This document shows, piece after piece, positions 1-14,600 of a DNA stretch of 64,000 nucleotides (its first letter is position 1; every line of letters starts with the position of its first letter). Position numbers and translations under genes: made by a program. Origin of the DNA: Sthenelais limicola (lineage: Eukaryota; Annelida; Polychaeta; Phyllodocida; Sigalionidae); the NCBI GenBank assembly GCA_942159475.1, contig OW804097.1, positions 55,882,986 through 55,946,985 of the forward strand, read 5' to 3'. The notes below the pieces were generated by a model. It was not told the DNA's origin. It worked only from the letters and a program-made list of their open reading frames with translations, and did no database searches.

Positions 1-3000
1 CCTTTCTCACTATTCCTACGAAATACACATTTTTCCAGTACCTAAAAAAAGAAGTTACCATCCCTCCTATCTAGTTTTCAGCTATATAAATCGGTAACAC
101 TTATATTTAGTTTTGCCGCATCGCACTTAGAACTGCTGTCACAAGCAATGACAGTGGATCAGCCAAAAAATAAAGTTAAATTGTTGTTGCGATCTAAAAG
201 TTGATGATGTTCTGGGGGATTATGCCCATATATTTGTTTAGAATTTTTTATGTAATTAACTCAATCATGTAACTAGCTTGGTTCTAATTTTTTTGTAAAT
301 AGAGATCATTATCCTCATTTTATTCACGTCCCACTGACTGCCCTTAGGGTGTGTTATGAATACATTTAATTGCCATGCTTATTAATAGCGAACTAAAGAC
401 ACATTGGCTTCTCTACAAACCGAAAGGCTAATTAATATTGACATGCACTCGCATCATAACAACATTTACCATGTGATAAATTTTGTACTATAAAAGAAGT
501 TCAGGTCGCCAGTTTCTTTTTATCAAGAATATATTCTAACATCAAAATCGATAACATATGACTCGGAGCACATGAATAATTTTGGCCGCAGGAATTGGCA
601 TGGCAATAAAAGCTCAATTCCTATCGATTTCCCTAGCCGCGCTGGTAATGTGTTCAACCATCTGCACACAATTACTAAACAAAAAAGACATAAAATCGAA
701 TTCATCAAAAGTGTGCACTTAAGCATGGTAGAACCAAATCGAGCTCATAATAGACTTGACTTATGCTACAAAGGTTAAGGCTGGCCTAACACATCGTGCT
801 GCCAGGTCGAAATCGACTATAGTTTGTTTGGATAAATATCTACTAACTGAGGATGCTCAGCAATACATCATATATGGCATGGACAAGGGTATAACACATA
901 AGAGATAAGCTTTTGATAGTTTATATTTTTCACCGTTTAAACTGGACCATTATACTAGGCACTGGTTGGTCGACCTGTATAGTTGTTGCTGAAACCAGAA
1001 TTCCCGTTTTTCTCATGAAATAAAAAAGACGGCAACAATAGATATAGGAATGTTGGCAAAGCCACAAGGGGGATTTGTTCCAGCCCAGGGCGCCTTGGAA
1101 CCCCTGGATTCAGAGCCAGCGCCTTTAGACTGCTGATCCGTGACCTCCCACCCCCACCCCCGACCAACCCCTAAAATAGGGGATAACGTACGGTATGTCT
1201 TCAAAATGCTATACCAACCGTTGATGTAATTATTTACAGCGTACACTGATAATAATCAACTCACTTTAGCCATGGATTAAATAACTGACCACAACACAAT
1301 ACAAATAAAAGAAACCATAACAAAGGTATCTTTCGATACCAAGGAGGCTAGCCCAGTATTGTTATTAATACAAAACAACAACAGTTTATAAACAAAATAA
1401 AAGCCTTCCAGCTAAGTATGTGATCACATCATTTCCCCTGTTCACTCCACATAATGTTTTCAGCTGAATAAATATATTTAAAACAGACAAACAAACAAAC
1501 CTCCTGTTTCCTGTAAGATCATTATCTTTAGATCTACTCACTCATCACCATCCAATCCCCCACCCCGCCCTCCCTCCCCCTCCTCATATGGGCTTGGATC
1601 CTCTTCAAAGAATTTTTTTAGATGTTCCATAAATTTTAATTAACCCTGACTGGCCTTCCTGGGGTTCGGTAGAAGGGGTTGTGGAGTGAGAGTGGGGAGG
1701 AGGTGAGTGTGTAGATCTAGGCACTACAACTACCAATAACAACCATCCTACTAGACAACCACCCACCCAAGCTCACCAAGGCACCAAAACTAACCCATCT
1801 CATTCTGCACCCGCTAACTCAGTCTCCTCCTACAAAATCTACCGACTGGGACACAGGGGACATATCCTTGTGTAGGGTAGTACCGTATTATGTACAATAG
1901 TGGCTCTAACAGGAGGCTTCGCCCATTTTAATATAATAAAAAAAAAGATTAAAGGCTACCCTCCTAATAATTATATTATATATTCATTAATATATATTTA
2001 CGATCAAAGTGATGACATTTGGACATTGGTTTACAAAATCCTGTCTCAGAATTAAATTCTTTCTGCAACATTATAGCCGTATTCTATTGTCACTCTCTCT
2101 TCTCCATCTCAACTTTACCATCAAATCACTTGCAAGCCGGGCGAAAACACGATGAATAAATTACCAATTTACGCAAGAGTGCCTTAAGTTATGTTCACAG
2201 TTGGAGCACTCGATCGTCACAAAGACTAGTTGGCGGCCAGGACAATGGATCTTATTAACTTATTCTGTTGAGCAAATATCTAGCATCGTTCAGAATCCGG
2301 AAGAAAGCGACCATGAATAGAGCGAGGTATCACCCTAGTAGTATATGGAATCAGTACTTTAGAGATGGGGAGGAGTTTGACTAGAACGACGACGATGCCT
2401 CAGGGATCCTGATTCCCGTCACATGGTAGCAAGAGCGCGACGACTTCACATCGTCCTATATATAATTCTTTAATTTGATTATCTTTAATTATATAATATG
2501 ATTATCTTTCAATGTGCTACCTACTACTGATAAGTTAAAAATCCATAGACTACTTTTCACTCAGGTGGTCCTGGGTAAGACCTTAAAGTGCCTTTCTTTC
2601 TCTTTTCTCTATCTCTCTCCCTTCTTCTCTATCTCTATTTCCTGGGTATGATCATAAACTGCCTCCCTGTCAGCTCTCCCGCCCTTGATATAACACTTCA
2701 AAGTGTTGATAAGGGCGTAAAGCAACCAATCTCACTCACGCACTCACTTTTCACTAAGCATGTTTGATGGCCCTGATAGGCCTGGCTATGTAGTGGCTCT
2801 AAGGTAGTGGTGAGTTTGGTATCAGACACTCGTTAGGAAGGAGGGCGGGTGGAGGGTGGTGTCATTGACAATGAGAAAATGAATCCATATTCATACAAGT
2901 AAATAGCCTAAGATTTCGCCAGTCTTAACATCAAAATAAATACCTAGCGCGGTTATACACTTCTGGATACGCGCGTCAAGATGGGCATATCTGCTAGCGG

Positions 3001-4798
3001 ACCACACCTACTGCATTGAGACACTTGGCGGTGGTTAGCTATTAATAGAATCTAAAACAAACAAAACTAAGAACATTGCTTCCTCTCAATAATATTATGT
3101 GAAATTGATGGCACGCCTTGGACCGGAGACTTGTAAATTAATAGATGATAGATGATAGATGATAGATCTAGTGATAGATGTACCGGTAAGTTATGTTATT
3201 TTGGTAATCTCATGTAATGTAACTAAAAATGGTGTTTACTGACTTATGGCATCTGTAGAAATATTACAATAAGTTGATCATGTTTGCTACAGAAACTACG
3301 TAGCTTACGTTCTAATTGTGGTACGTTTTACCGAGATGTTGTGAATTTCTTTTATCTTTATCAATAGTCTCTAGATGAACAAACAAAATACCCCAATAGA
3401 TGACATTACATGGAGCAAGTTTCCTTATAAATTTTATTACTTCCAGTTGCTACATATTGCAACCCTCCGTTATCATATTACATGCTTTTAATTCTTGTTT
3501 AGGTTAAACAACTCTTTTATATCATAATCGTTTGCTATATATCCTCGAAATAAGATATTGCATGCCAATGAGTGATTATCATGGGAGCAAGAGAACGTTA
3601 CTATGAATTATCACGCAATCTAATGCTCATTGATGGTTGTTCTGGGGTCTACCATGCTGATGGACATAGAAGACCCTTTCTTATATAGATCGAGGAACAG
3701 GAACAGAATCGGCTACTTCATCTTAGGCCGAGCTAGCATGGCATGATCTTTCCGTGGCTCTTCCTTCCATACCGGAAAGAATAATGATCGATACCCTGTC
3801 TATCTTATTCTAAGTTCCCCTGTTTAGTTCTAGTCTAAAACTTATTGATATTTCTGAGACTGAGTAGGCCTATATTTATACGTATTCGTTGGTGACCCCC
3901 CCCCCCCTCCCTTCGTCAATGCCCAGCATATTAAGATAAATTCCCCGACCGTTCTAGTCCAGGTGCCAATGAATGTTGGAACACACATCTAATAATTAAC
4001 TGGCTCGACCATATTATCGTATTCATACCAGTACATCACATACTACCGTAATGACTAATATCAACTCATGATCGACACGTTGCTGTTGCCGTTGGAAGAA
4101 ATATTGAATACAAAATTATACGCTAATCACGTAGCTAGCCTGCCTAGTGGCAATTATTTTTCATGATTACCATACTCCATTACAATTTTACAGGGTTTTG
4201 TTTTTATACTTGAACCGGTGCCAAATATATATATGGACACCTCGGTACGGCACTGCCAGTGGTACTGCAACAAACATTGAACATAAATCATGATTGAACT
4301 GCATGGAAGGAAGGGTCGATATCGTAAGCGAACCTTCCGCCCCAACTAGCTCCAACTGCTACGGGAACTGCTACCATTGAGTAGCCCATACTGGGGATAG
4401 CTGGGGATATAGACCTGCTCTAACGAGGGTCGATTATGTTGCCCCGGGTTTCCCCTTTCAGTTCACGCCAATATTCTCTGAATCTCGTAATTGTCTGGGG
4501 TAGGAAATCGCTCCTTGGGGAGAGCGTTCCAGTGTGAGTTGCATAAAGTATTGCAACAGCTACTAAGGAAAAGCCAAAGGTCTTGTCGTCAGGCTTATCC
4601 ATACGGATCCAAGAGATGGGTCTAGATAGCTCTAGATTGGAACTCACAAATAGTATAATCTTACAATAAGCTTGAGACTTAAAGTACTCTATTCTAAAGT
4701 TGACATGGCATTAGCTGTCTACGGCAGTTAGATATTTATTCTAGACTAAGACTATTGCCAAGAACTTCTTTGAGAACTTTGAGGGCGGTTTTCTCGAG

Positions 4799-4946
4799 CT
4801 GGGGGTCATTCAAAAATTACGTAACGCTTTGTTTGCCTCAAGATTTACACCCCCCCCCCCCCCCCCCCTGCGTTACGCCCCGCAATGTTATAGTATGGGA
4901 CCGTCTGACCCCCCCGAGCGTTACATAATTTTTGAATGACACCCTG
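4799..4946. mobile_element. MITE-like element with terminal inverted repeats and a poly-C core
   Basis: The ends are inverted copies: GTCATTCAAAAATTACGTAA on the left and its near-perfect complement on the right, with one C/T difference, continuing outwards as CTGGG/CAGGG. Between them is a run of about 18 cytosines (about 4851-4868). At about 148 bp with no ORF this looks like a non-autonomous DNA transposon. I could not see a clear target-site duplication, so the superfamily is open. Confidence 0.65.
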
Positions 4947-5511
4947 GAATAAATCATTAAAAATACGTACACATGTTAATCTAAATATTCCCAAAACAGA
5001 GAAAATTAGCAATGCACTCAAACACACTGACCCAAACGGCTAACACATCTCTCCTAACAGTTCGATCTCTCCCTGCCCTGGGGAAGCTCGGGGACGTAAG
5101 TTCGACCACGAGCTTCGGTCTTCAGTCAGACTTCACTCGCACGTTTAGCGATTCGCTAACCACTGTTAACCAAACTCGAACAGACATTTGATGTTTTGGC
5201 GCCAATACATACCTGGATTTGGCCCTGTTTTTCTTATTCTAGAAGGATTAATGCTGATTCGCCCGTAATTCATGTCATGGCTTGCTGAATTCACAATAAT
5301 AGCGCCAATGTAAAGCAATTTATGTACAGTTGATATCACGTCGGTCGGTGGAAAGATACCATATGCTTTCGCCACGCCTTCTGACGGGATGTTAACTAAA
5401 TGGAAGGCCCTAAGGTGATACAAGCCGCATTCCTATTGGTTAAGACTCAATATTCTTGACCAGTCACAGAACGCGACACTTTTGTAAACATATTATGGGA
5501 TAGCAAGTGAC

Positions 5512-5520
5512 GCCATTTTG
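5512..5520 (+). promoter_or_regulatory. YY1-like site about 100 bp upstream of the SCAF4/8 start
   Basis: GCCATTTTG matches the core of the YY1 element, the complement of AAGATGGC. It lies in a locally GC-richer stretch (ACGCC, CCGCCGGGCCC) with no TATA box, as expected of a housekeeping promoter. Function is inferred from motif and position only. Confidence 0.35.
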
Positions 5521-5611
5521 ATCCACGCCGCTGAGGACATGGCCCGCCGGGCCCAATATTAAGAAAATTTATCCTATTTCTGATTAGTATCTGCAACAAA
5601 AACCTGTAAAA

Positions 5612-5641
5612 ATGGAGGCGGTAAGGTCCTTCAATAACGAG
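5612..5641 (+). CDS. SCAF8: SCAF4/8 exon 1
   Basis: Encodes MEAVRSFNNE, matching the N-terminus of vertebrate SCAF8 (MEAVKTFNSE). Ends at GAG|GTACGT, phase 0. A ten-codon first exon is easily missed by ORF finders. Confidence 0.9.
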
Positions 5642-8600
5642 GTACGTATTTACCTGATTACTTTAATCGTGTGTATGGAGCTGGCCTCTGAATCTTCCTT
5701 TTCATCCCATTGAAATGTGGATGGTATTGTTGAAAAAGGTGTTGCGATTGCGGTCGCGCATCTACTGGTCGGCGTCGAAATGAGCGAATTATTTCTCTGG
5801 TTCCTCTTTGTTCTTATACGTTTGGGCGCAAACGTGGACTCCATGCGAACGAAGAAAAATAGTATCTCAGATATTAATCGGATGGCCAGGATCCGAGTTA
5901 ACGGAAATGATGCTTCTTGCTGTCAATACCTTTTCCTTTGCTGTCAGGCACTGTCACAAACCAAACACAAGCTAACTGAAAAACGGATATTGTGTATTGG
6001 ACCGGTTTTTCCCCAGTAGCACTGAAGGATATCCTTCCTATTCAATTTTTTTGTCTTGGCTTACAAAAAAATTGTCCTATTAATAGTTGGACTTGGGTGA
6101 AAATCGTACATCGAACCTGGAGTTGTTTGTTTGGCATAGCCTCACTGTTCACAGTTTTTATTTTTAAGAGACTTTCTTTGACTTTACTTTAGTAATCGGC
6201 TCGTTTTGTCCGAATCCAGACTCATTCCTGAGTGGATATTTAACCTTAGATTAAGAATATTAGATTAAGAATATCGACAACCACTTTTCAAAATATGGTT
6301 GTCCGACATATTATATATAACGTTGGTGGTGCGGACAACCGGGCCGCGGGATTTTTCCAACTCTGGACAGTTAATGCAATAAAGTGTTACCGTAGACTAG
6401 TAGTACTGTTACTCTTTTGTTTTGGATTTAACCTAGGCAATAATAGAGAGTTAAATAGCTCCCCACCAGAATCATGCCATTGTGCTATTAATCTCGAATC
6501 ACTTAAAAAAGGAGGATGCAATTTTCGGAAGGAAAATATATATTTTTGTAGGCGTGTTAATGTTATAAACTGCGAGGTACTACAGAGACAGAGATGTCTG
6601 ATGGTTCAATTGAATTAATTCTTTATTTGTATAAGAGGGGAGCATACTAATAAAATGAAGGGTGTTCCAGTTGCGTATGCTTCAATCATACCCTAACAAA
6701 CAATGTAAAATTCACAAGACATTGATAACAGTTTGTTAGGTTTACAGCTAAATTACAATGTTGATCACTAGTTCTTATGAGAAAGAAATCTATACTATAA
6801 TATCTCAGTGTACACGTAGAAAGAACATTGTAATAGTGGGTATTTAATTTAGTTTAAATTACTAAATTTATACATGAACTATTTATTCACCAGATGGGCA
6901 GGCCTTCTACCTAGACCTGTACCCCTTCCCACCTAGGCCATATTATTCTATGAAGTCTGATTCATTGAATGATAAATTCACTCCCTTATTTTTTCAGCTG
7001 TCCTCGCTCTACGAGGTGAAACCACCCGTATCCAGAGCAAAGATGGCAGCAGTCACCAAAGGAGCATTGAAAGCAATTAAGTTTTATAAGCATGTGGTTC
7101 AAAGCGTGGAAAAGTTCATCCAAAAGGTAAGTTTCATCTATTCATATTCTTGATATATTTGATATTTGATACACCTTGCCCAATCTAAATGGTGCATTGG
7201 GTGATGTAACATATTCCAGAACTTATGAAACCACTAATTCTTTGAATTAGAAACTAAAAAGGAAGAGGGGTAGGGGTATATTTCAGCATTTTTTTCTAAT
7301 TAATCCTTATACAATATATGTGATGTTCACTTGATGTTTTAGTTGCACTTTTGTTATGGTAGACTAGGGATGAAGGAGATTTTTCTTTCTCCATGGTAAG
7401 ATTGGTCCAGTTCCCTATTTGACTGCCTTATATATCCCTGCAAGATTAACACCTCTTATTAACGTTTAAGGTTTAAGTTAATTAAATTCTCTAGAAATTG
7501 GATCTCCCTATCCTTTAAACCCTTCTATTCTTGGAAATTTGAAGTCGAAACTCAATACATTGAAGCTCATGAAGTATTTTACTTTTCCATAAGCATACCC
7601 AGGCATTTCCTGTCTAGGTCTTCACCAGTAAAATGACATAGCCGTAATTTCTCAATAATCTATGATGTATTTCTGCAATTCAGTACATCGTGAGAATGGG
7701 TACTGAAAATTCATGGATAGATTATGTGAGGGCCTTGAATAGGGCTTTAAAGAAGAAACCTTCTGAATTTGTATTCAAAATCTGAAGTTTTCTGAGCTCG
7801 ATTGTCATTTTTTGAAGTATAAATTAAAGATGCCAATCTTATATTACAGTCAAGTGTATGGGATGTACCTTTCCATCCAAATATCCCCCTCCCTTAAAAA
7901 AAAATCCTCTCCAATATTACATGAAACCTTTTCATGTTATATTCTTGGAAGTGTCAATCGAACTAGGTCTCCTCTCTCATCGATGACCAATGCCCCAGGG
8001 CCCTAGTCATTAACAGTCAGTAGCTATAATTTCCTTCAAATTCAAGCACTCTAGTCTGTAATGTGATTTTGTTTTCTTTCTTCCAGTGCCGGCCCGAATA
8101 TAAAGTTCCTGGACTCTATGTGATTGACTCTATCGTCCGTCAATCACGACACCAATTTGGACCAGATCGTGATATGTTTGCCCCTAGATTCATGAAAAAC
8201 ATAGGGTTCACATTCCAAAACCTCTTCAAATGTCCACCTGAGGAAAGGGTATGTATAATACAACGTTGCAGAATATCTATTTACAAAATCAAAATACATT
8301 TTGAGAACCATCTTCATTGCTTGATACATTTTTACTGACCATTCATTTAATATTTATTAGTCCCCACAGTGACTGAATACTTAGATATTCTTCTTTGTTG
8401 ATGATTTATTTTTGATAATGTGATGATTCACATCAATTTATTTTTGATCCTCTCATTCCAGAGTAAGATTGTCAGAGTTCTAAACTTGTGGCAGAAGAAC
8501 ACTGTCTTTCCCAGTGGAATTATACAGCCCCTGCTCGACCTTGCTGCAGATCCAAACAACCCAGAACAGCTGCAAAAAAGTAAGTTCTGTGAAGTTATTC

Positions 8601-11600
8601 TTGAAGTGATTATGGCGTCGAAAAGAATACTCCTGACATTCTTAGCTTTCCTGAGTTGACATCCGGAATAGCTTGTAAACTAGTTTCATATACTCTTACC
8701 GCGCGTCAACCACAACACCAATTCGGACTGGATTTGGGTTTCCATTGTTATCCATAATATAATATGTGGGAAGAGCGATTTCTATGAAAAGAGGTAGAAA
8801 AGAGGTCAGGGGTTTCTTTGTATACGGGAAGATGGGTTTCTTTGTCTCGCATGTTCTTGGAATCTAATCGTTTACCATTCAATCTCCTCATTACCAAAAT
8901 CTGAATATTAATTTCCTAACCTAACCTTCATTTCGCATATGTATATGTCTATATGCATAATCCTTTCAGTTGTAAGCACTTAGTAAAGCATATTTTTATC
9001 TTAGAAACTTTTCCGTCAATTTTGAAATACCCCAAGTTGCATCTCTGTCATTGATCTGTAGAGTTCTGTCCACTCTCTCTGGAGGACGTCGCATGGGGTT
9101 TGTGAAGATATCTGGGGTTGAAATGTGATTTTGAAGCCGTTTTTAGTTTTTTAGTTGTATTCTATACAACTATTTTTAGCCTGGGAAAGCCCATGTTAGG
9201 AATTAAAAGAGATGACGTCATGCCTCTTCCACCTCTGTAGCAACGTGGGATTCCCTAGCAATGTGTTCTGCGAGAGTCCCTAGCAACAGGAGAGAGAGAT
9301 CAGAGGGTGAGGGGGACAGCGAGGAAAAAGAGAGTGAGGTGAGGGGAGAGAGGTCAGATGGGGAGGGGGAGAATGAAGAAGCAGAGGGAGAGGGTGGGAG
9401 AAATCAGAAGGAGGGAGAAGGAGAATAGGATAGAGAGAAGAGGGGAAGGGGGAGAGAAAGACGGGAGGGACAGGATGGGGGAGGGGAGAGGGAGGGAAAG
9501 GGCGGGAGTGGGAGGAGAGTGAAAGAAGCAGCGGTACAGGGTGGGAGAAATAGGATAGGGTGAGGGACAAGAGGATAGAGCGAGAAGAGGGGAAGAGGGA
9601 ATAGGGCAGGTGAGAGGAGAAGGCGGGTAGGGACAGGGGAGAGGCAGGGGGAGAAAAGGAAGAGAGGAGGGGAGAGACAGTGCAAGAAAGATAAGAGGGT
9701 GACCGTCCGAAGGACGGGTACTTTGCTAGTTTTGAATAAAACTGTAGGTTATATATTTTGAGTTTTAAGTTGATAATGATAACTGACATACTTGCTGGGC
9801 TGTAGCCTACAACTATATGTATAACCAAGCAAACTCTCGGCGGGTATACTTTTCTGGATCTTGTCTTTTGGGGTTATAGACTCAATTTATTCTTCACGTG
9901 TTGGGACAATCTGCACGTACATAAAAATGCCCTTCACAAGGATTAGAGAGTTCGACCTCTTGCTTGTTCAGGACCTATATCGGAACTCTTCTATCAACTC
10001 CTCCTGACCCTGTTCTCCAAGAGTAGAGCTGCTCGGACAGCTTTTTACTCGATATACATTATACATAGACTTGCCCAAGGTTCAAATCTTACTTGTACAA
10101 ATGAGTTTGGTTTAGGCACAAATCAGTAATTTTCATTGGGCATCATTAACATTTTCCATCTGAGCCTTCTAAAATCAGTAGAATGCACTCAAACAGCACT
10201 CTTTTTTTTTTCTTTTTAAAAACCATTCTTGTGGGAACCCTTATCAGAGGTGTATCCGGTTAATTTAATTCTAATTTCTTGGTATTCTTTGTAAAAAATG
10301 GATACAACCATATCCATGTAAAATAACTATTTTTGGACCTCTTCTGGACTGCTAACTTTATTTTGTCATTAGAAATTGGGTTAATTAGTCAGTAATTTTT
10401 ATGTTGCCTGGGCCGCGGGAACCATGCATTAACATAATATTATATAAAACAAAAATGACTTTGCTATTGCAGCACAGCAGGCGATCCAGGCCATCACAGG
10501 TCAGGCGCAGGTAGCTAAACCTGCTGGAGCCGCCGGGGGCAACCAGGGCCACGCCGCCGCCGGAGGAGGACCCACAGCCAACCAGCAGGGTGAACCCGAG
10601 GGTGCCGGAGTACAGAATGACGTCCTCAAAGCTGTCACCCAACTTCTCCATCAGTCCCAAACTACTGGTGGTGTAAGTAGCGAAGTAATGACTGAACTTT
10701 TTAGAAAATTATTCTCAGGATAACGGTTAGGGATCACGTCATAATAGGTTCACAGAGATCGTGACCATCTGGAAGCTTTTTAAATGAAAATTCCCCGCTC
10801 TGTACTCGAATGTGTACTTGAGATTTCTGCCACTTCTTTGACGTCATCCCTAACTTAATGCCTAAACCTTATTTTAAGTGCCAAAATATAGTTAACTATA
10901 TGAATATTATCAATAATATTTCTATCATCGTACGTTTACGGCCACATATATACAAAATCTTGATTATCCATTTTGCTATTGTAATTCGAACTAGTTCATA
11001 ACAGTTAATTAAACTTGTACCTGGCTACTCGCAGCTTTAATCTGGTTGACTTGGGCTGGCGAAATACCCTTGAATTTGAGGAATCCATATTGTTTTCTTG
11101 GAGATATTCTATAGTGAATATTGCCTTTCAACGATTAGAATGTGTAACTTTGGTTCTTGCAATTTGTGATCATTCTTGGTGGGATATTATTCTTGGAAAC
11201 CTGTATAATGAAAGTAAATCATATTAAACTTATTCCAATATTCTTTTCTTATTCTTGAAAGTATGAAAATAGGGAGATATCTTAGAGAGATTGAATTCCA
11301 TAGTGAAAATTGCCTTTTAAAGATGTAAAAGGGATATTTTTAAATACTTTATTTTGCAATAAATATATAATCTAAATGAGAACTTTAATGATTAACTAAT
11401 TTAGTTGTTTCACCATACATGAATTAAATACAAGAAACTTCATACGACTTCAACCCTTATTCTTCATTATTCCCTGAATGTTATTTTAACAATTAGAATT
11501 TCGGTTCTTGAACTTGATCATTCTCGGTGGGGTATGGGACACCTGTATATGAAACAAATCATGTTACACTTACTAAGTAAGTGCGTTTAAAAATGATGAA

Positions 11601-14600
11601 GTGCTCTTTCTTTCGGGCTTATCAGGCCCAGCCTATGAGCCTGAGTGCTCAGCAACAACAGCTACAACAGTTGCAGATGTTGCAACAACAGCTCATCCAG
11701 CAGTCTGCTATGCTACAGCATCCTCAACAGCAGATGCAACAACCCTTAATAGACAGTAACTTACTCGCCCAGATACAGGCCCTTACCAACCAGCTCCTAC
11801 AGAAAACACAGGACGAAGCCAAGCCTCCGGAACCAACCTTCAATAAGGTAGCCTACCACTCTGTGGAGAATTTACTCAGTGAACGCTACGTCTCTCTATC
11901 TGTATCTGTATATTGAATAATTTATTTGGCAATGATTGATACACAGGGTTCTTTAAGATGGTTTTACTAAGCAATAGCGATACATTTTGATATCATGCGA
12001 ATTGAAAATGCTATGCATTATCAGGGGCTACTGAGGAAAACATATTTGTCGAGTGAAATTTCAAATGAATTGAGAGTTGCAATTTGATATTAACTAGGAA
12101 ATGTTAATATAGATGATACGGGCCCCACTGGATAAATCCATGAAGTACCCTATGAAATTTGGCTGTTGATTTATCTAATTTATTTACTTGCATTACACTT
12201 GCTTTATCTAAATTAATAAATTTCGAATGATTTTTGTTCTTTCAGAATTTACTTGACTTTGACTACGGAGAAAGTGATGACGAAGAAGACAAAACAAACA
12301 AACAGGGCCATGGCCATGGAGCTGCACATCAAAACTCTATCCCAGGGTAAGTCCTGGTAAATGCTGCATCGGTTGTCTCAAACTACTTTTTAAATCCTAC
12401 TCGTAGGATATAAAGTACATTCATCCAAGCTGGGATAATACATCAGATCCAACGCGAATATAATGAAGATAATAAATGATATCAAGTTTTACCAAATTTT
12501 ACGAAGTAATTAGTTATATTTGTGGATGTTCTGTGCCGCACCAAAACTACTGGCAGATGACTTATGGTTTGAAAGTTAAGGAAACTTTTACACGAAGTTA
12601 AGTATTCTCAATTTAACTTCCTTTCATCTTGTGATTGCAGAAACCTGGGTAGTGTGCACAACCTGCTGAGTGACCCCAACATCATGCATCAGCTGCGGGA
12701 GATGTCGGCTACACTCCAGCGCACAGAGCAGATAAAGACAGAGATCTCACTGCAGGACGAGCGTCGCAGATTGCTCCAGCAGCAGCAGCATGAGTTTCAC
12801 CAGCAGATCCAGCAGCACCAGCCCCCCAACATCCACCACCCGCCCCCCGACTATGGGCATGACAGCCGACAGGGCAACATGCCGCCCCATCACCCCGGCG
12901 GTGGCGGGGGAGGAGGAGACCCCATGCCCGTGCCACCCCCACTCAATGACATCCAGTTACCGGGCGATGAGAGGGACGACCGCGATGTCTACATCACTGA
13001 CAAACCGCACCGCATTGATAGGTCCAGGTCTAGGTCTCCCAAGAGGAGGCGGAGGTCCAGGTCCAGGTCGCGAGATAGGGATAGACGCCGGAGGTCCAGA
13101 TCCAGGGAACGACATCGACGATCTCGGTAAGATATACTTGAAAATCTGTATATTAACATGAATCTTTATTCAGGAAAAAATGAAGCATATGCCTTAGTTA
13201 GGGCTCGGGTAGGTCCCGGTCTTCCACTCCTTCCTGAGTTTATATAACGTTTGATCAAATAACATAATGGTTAGTAGGTTGGACGTGGTAGATCAATGGG
13301 GATGATAACAGTTTGGGTTTGTATTGTTCAAACGCAAATTTCCGGCTGATATTATGAATCGTAATCATAGAAGATGCGCTGATTTTGTAGAGAGAATTGT
13401 TCCAGTTGACTCAACATGCCGTCGGCACCGCAGTATGATCCTATGCTTACAAGGCCCTCAATGCAGAGTGATTCAAATTCTCTTCTTTTTACAGGTCGAG
13501 AGAAAGAGAACGTGCAGAGCGAGAAAGACAAAGAGAGAAGGAAAGAGAGAGGAGAAAGAAAGGTCTTCCACCTATCAAGCAAGGGGCTGTGTCGAGTAAG
13601 TTATTACTTCATTGTCTTTGCAACAGAAGAGTTCGCTAATTGGAAAAATATAATCCACCTTTCGTTAATTAGCATCAATGAAAAACATTCAAAAGCTTAT
13701 TGGTGGTTAAAGGTTGCTCTAATGTAATGTAGCTGTGAAAGGTCTGGAGGAAGAAATAGCAGCGTGAATGAATTTTGTAGAAGTAAAATGTAGTGTATTG
13801 ACAGTGAAGTGGAATATGACTTGATAATTAGGTGCGATAAACACGGTAGAAAAATGCCTAGCAAGGATTTTTATTTAAAAGTTCAAGATTCGAAACGTCT
13901 ATTCCTATATCTCGGTAGTTTATCTCAAAAGTGCTTATGTAACTTTATTTTGTGTTCTTCATTTTTCAGTCTGTACAACGACGATTTGGCTCGGACATCT
14001 CAACAAACAAACAACAGATGAGGACTTGAACGCCGAACTCACCAAATTCGGCGAAGTCGTCTCCATTCATGTACGTTTTTATGGATTGTTTTTAATTTTG
14101 CGATTCATCAGTGATGATTCTGTTTCTTACAGTGTTCTGTAAGAAACAGATTAGAAGCAAATGGGCATCATTTAGACAACAAAATAGCAATAATCATGTT
14201 TTAAGCCCGTACATATGTACATTACATCACCTTTAACATCTTCACGCATGTGGTACCGAGGCCTAAAATAAGATTATCTTCGGTTTCCGGCCGACCCTAA
14301 AAAATTGCCTCCGACTCAAGTATTTTTATGGCATTTGAAAAAGATATTAAAAAGTCCCTACCATCATCAACTACTCTTATAAAGTATAATGAAAAAGTAA
14401 TATTTTGGGTCCCATGACGTTTGCTCGCTACATATGACAACAGCTTTTTTTTCTTTTTTTTTAAAATAACGACCTACCGATCTACTAATCTTTTACAATA
14501 ATTTATCAGGTTACGGGAAACAAAGATATTTTTTAAGGCCTGGCAGAAATTTTCCATTCGTCTGTGCCTTACAAAATATCTATTACTAGACTCTAATACA

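Larger units (their letters stand above)
1..5611. other. Intergenic region upstream of SCAF4/8
   Basis: No coding region could be supported here; the short ORFs have no recognisable content. It is AT-rich with short homopolymers (C run near 3897-3909), a short GATAGAT microsatellite near 3144-3180, a CACTCACGCACTCAC block near 2732-2748 that recurs at 15637-15651 in a SCAF4/8 intron, and one MITE-like element at 4799-4946. The last 170 bases should contain the SCAF4/8 promoter. Confidence 0.6.

Noticed and set aside
5041..5170. Possible tRNA-like or SINE sequence on the minus strand
   Set aside because: A box-A-like TGGTTAGCGAATCG is present, but box B is poor and no stem pairing is seen.
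9280..9828. 182-codon Ser/Pro/Leu-rich antisense ORF
   Set aside because: Direct result of the polypurine tract, which has no stop-forming combinations on the complement.
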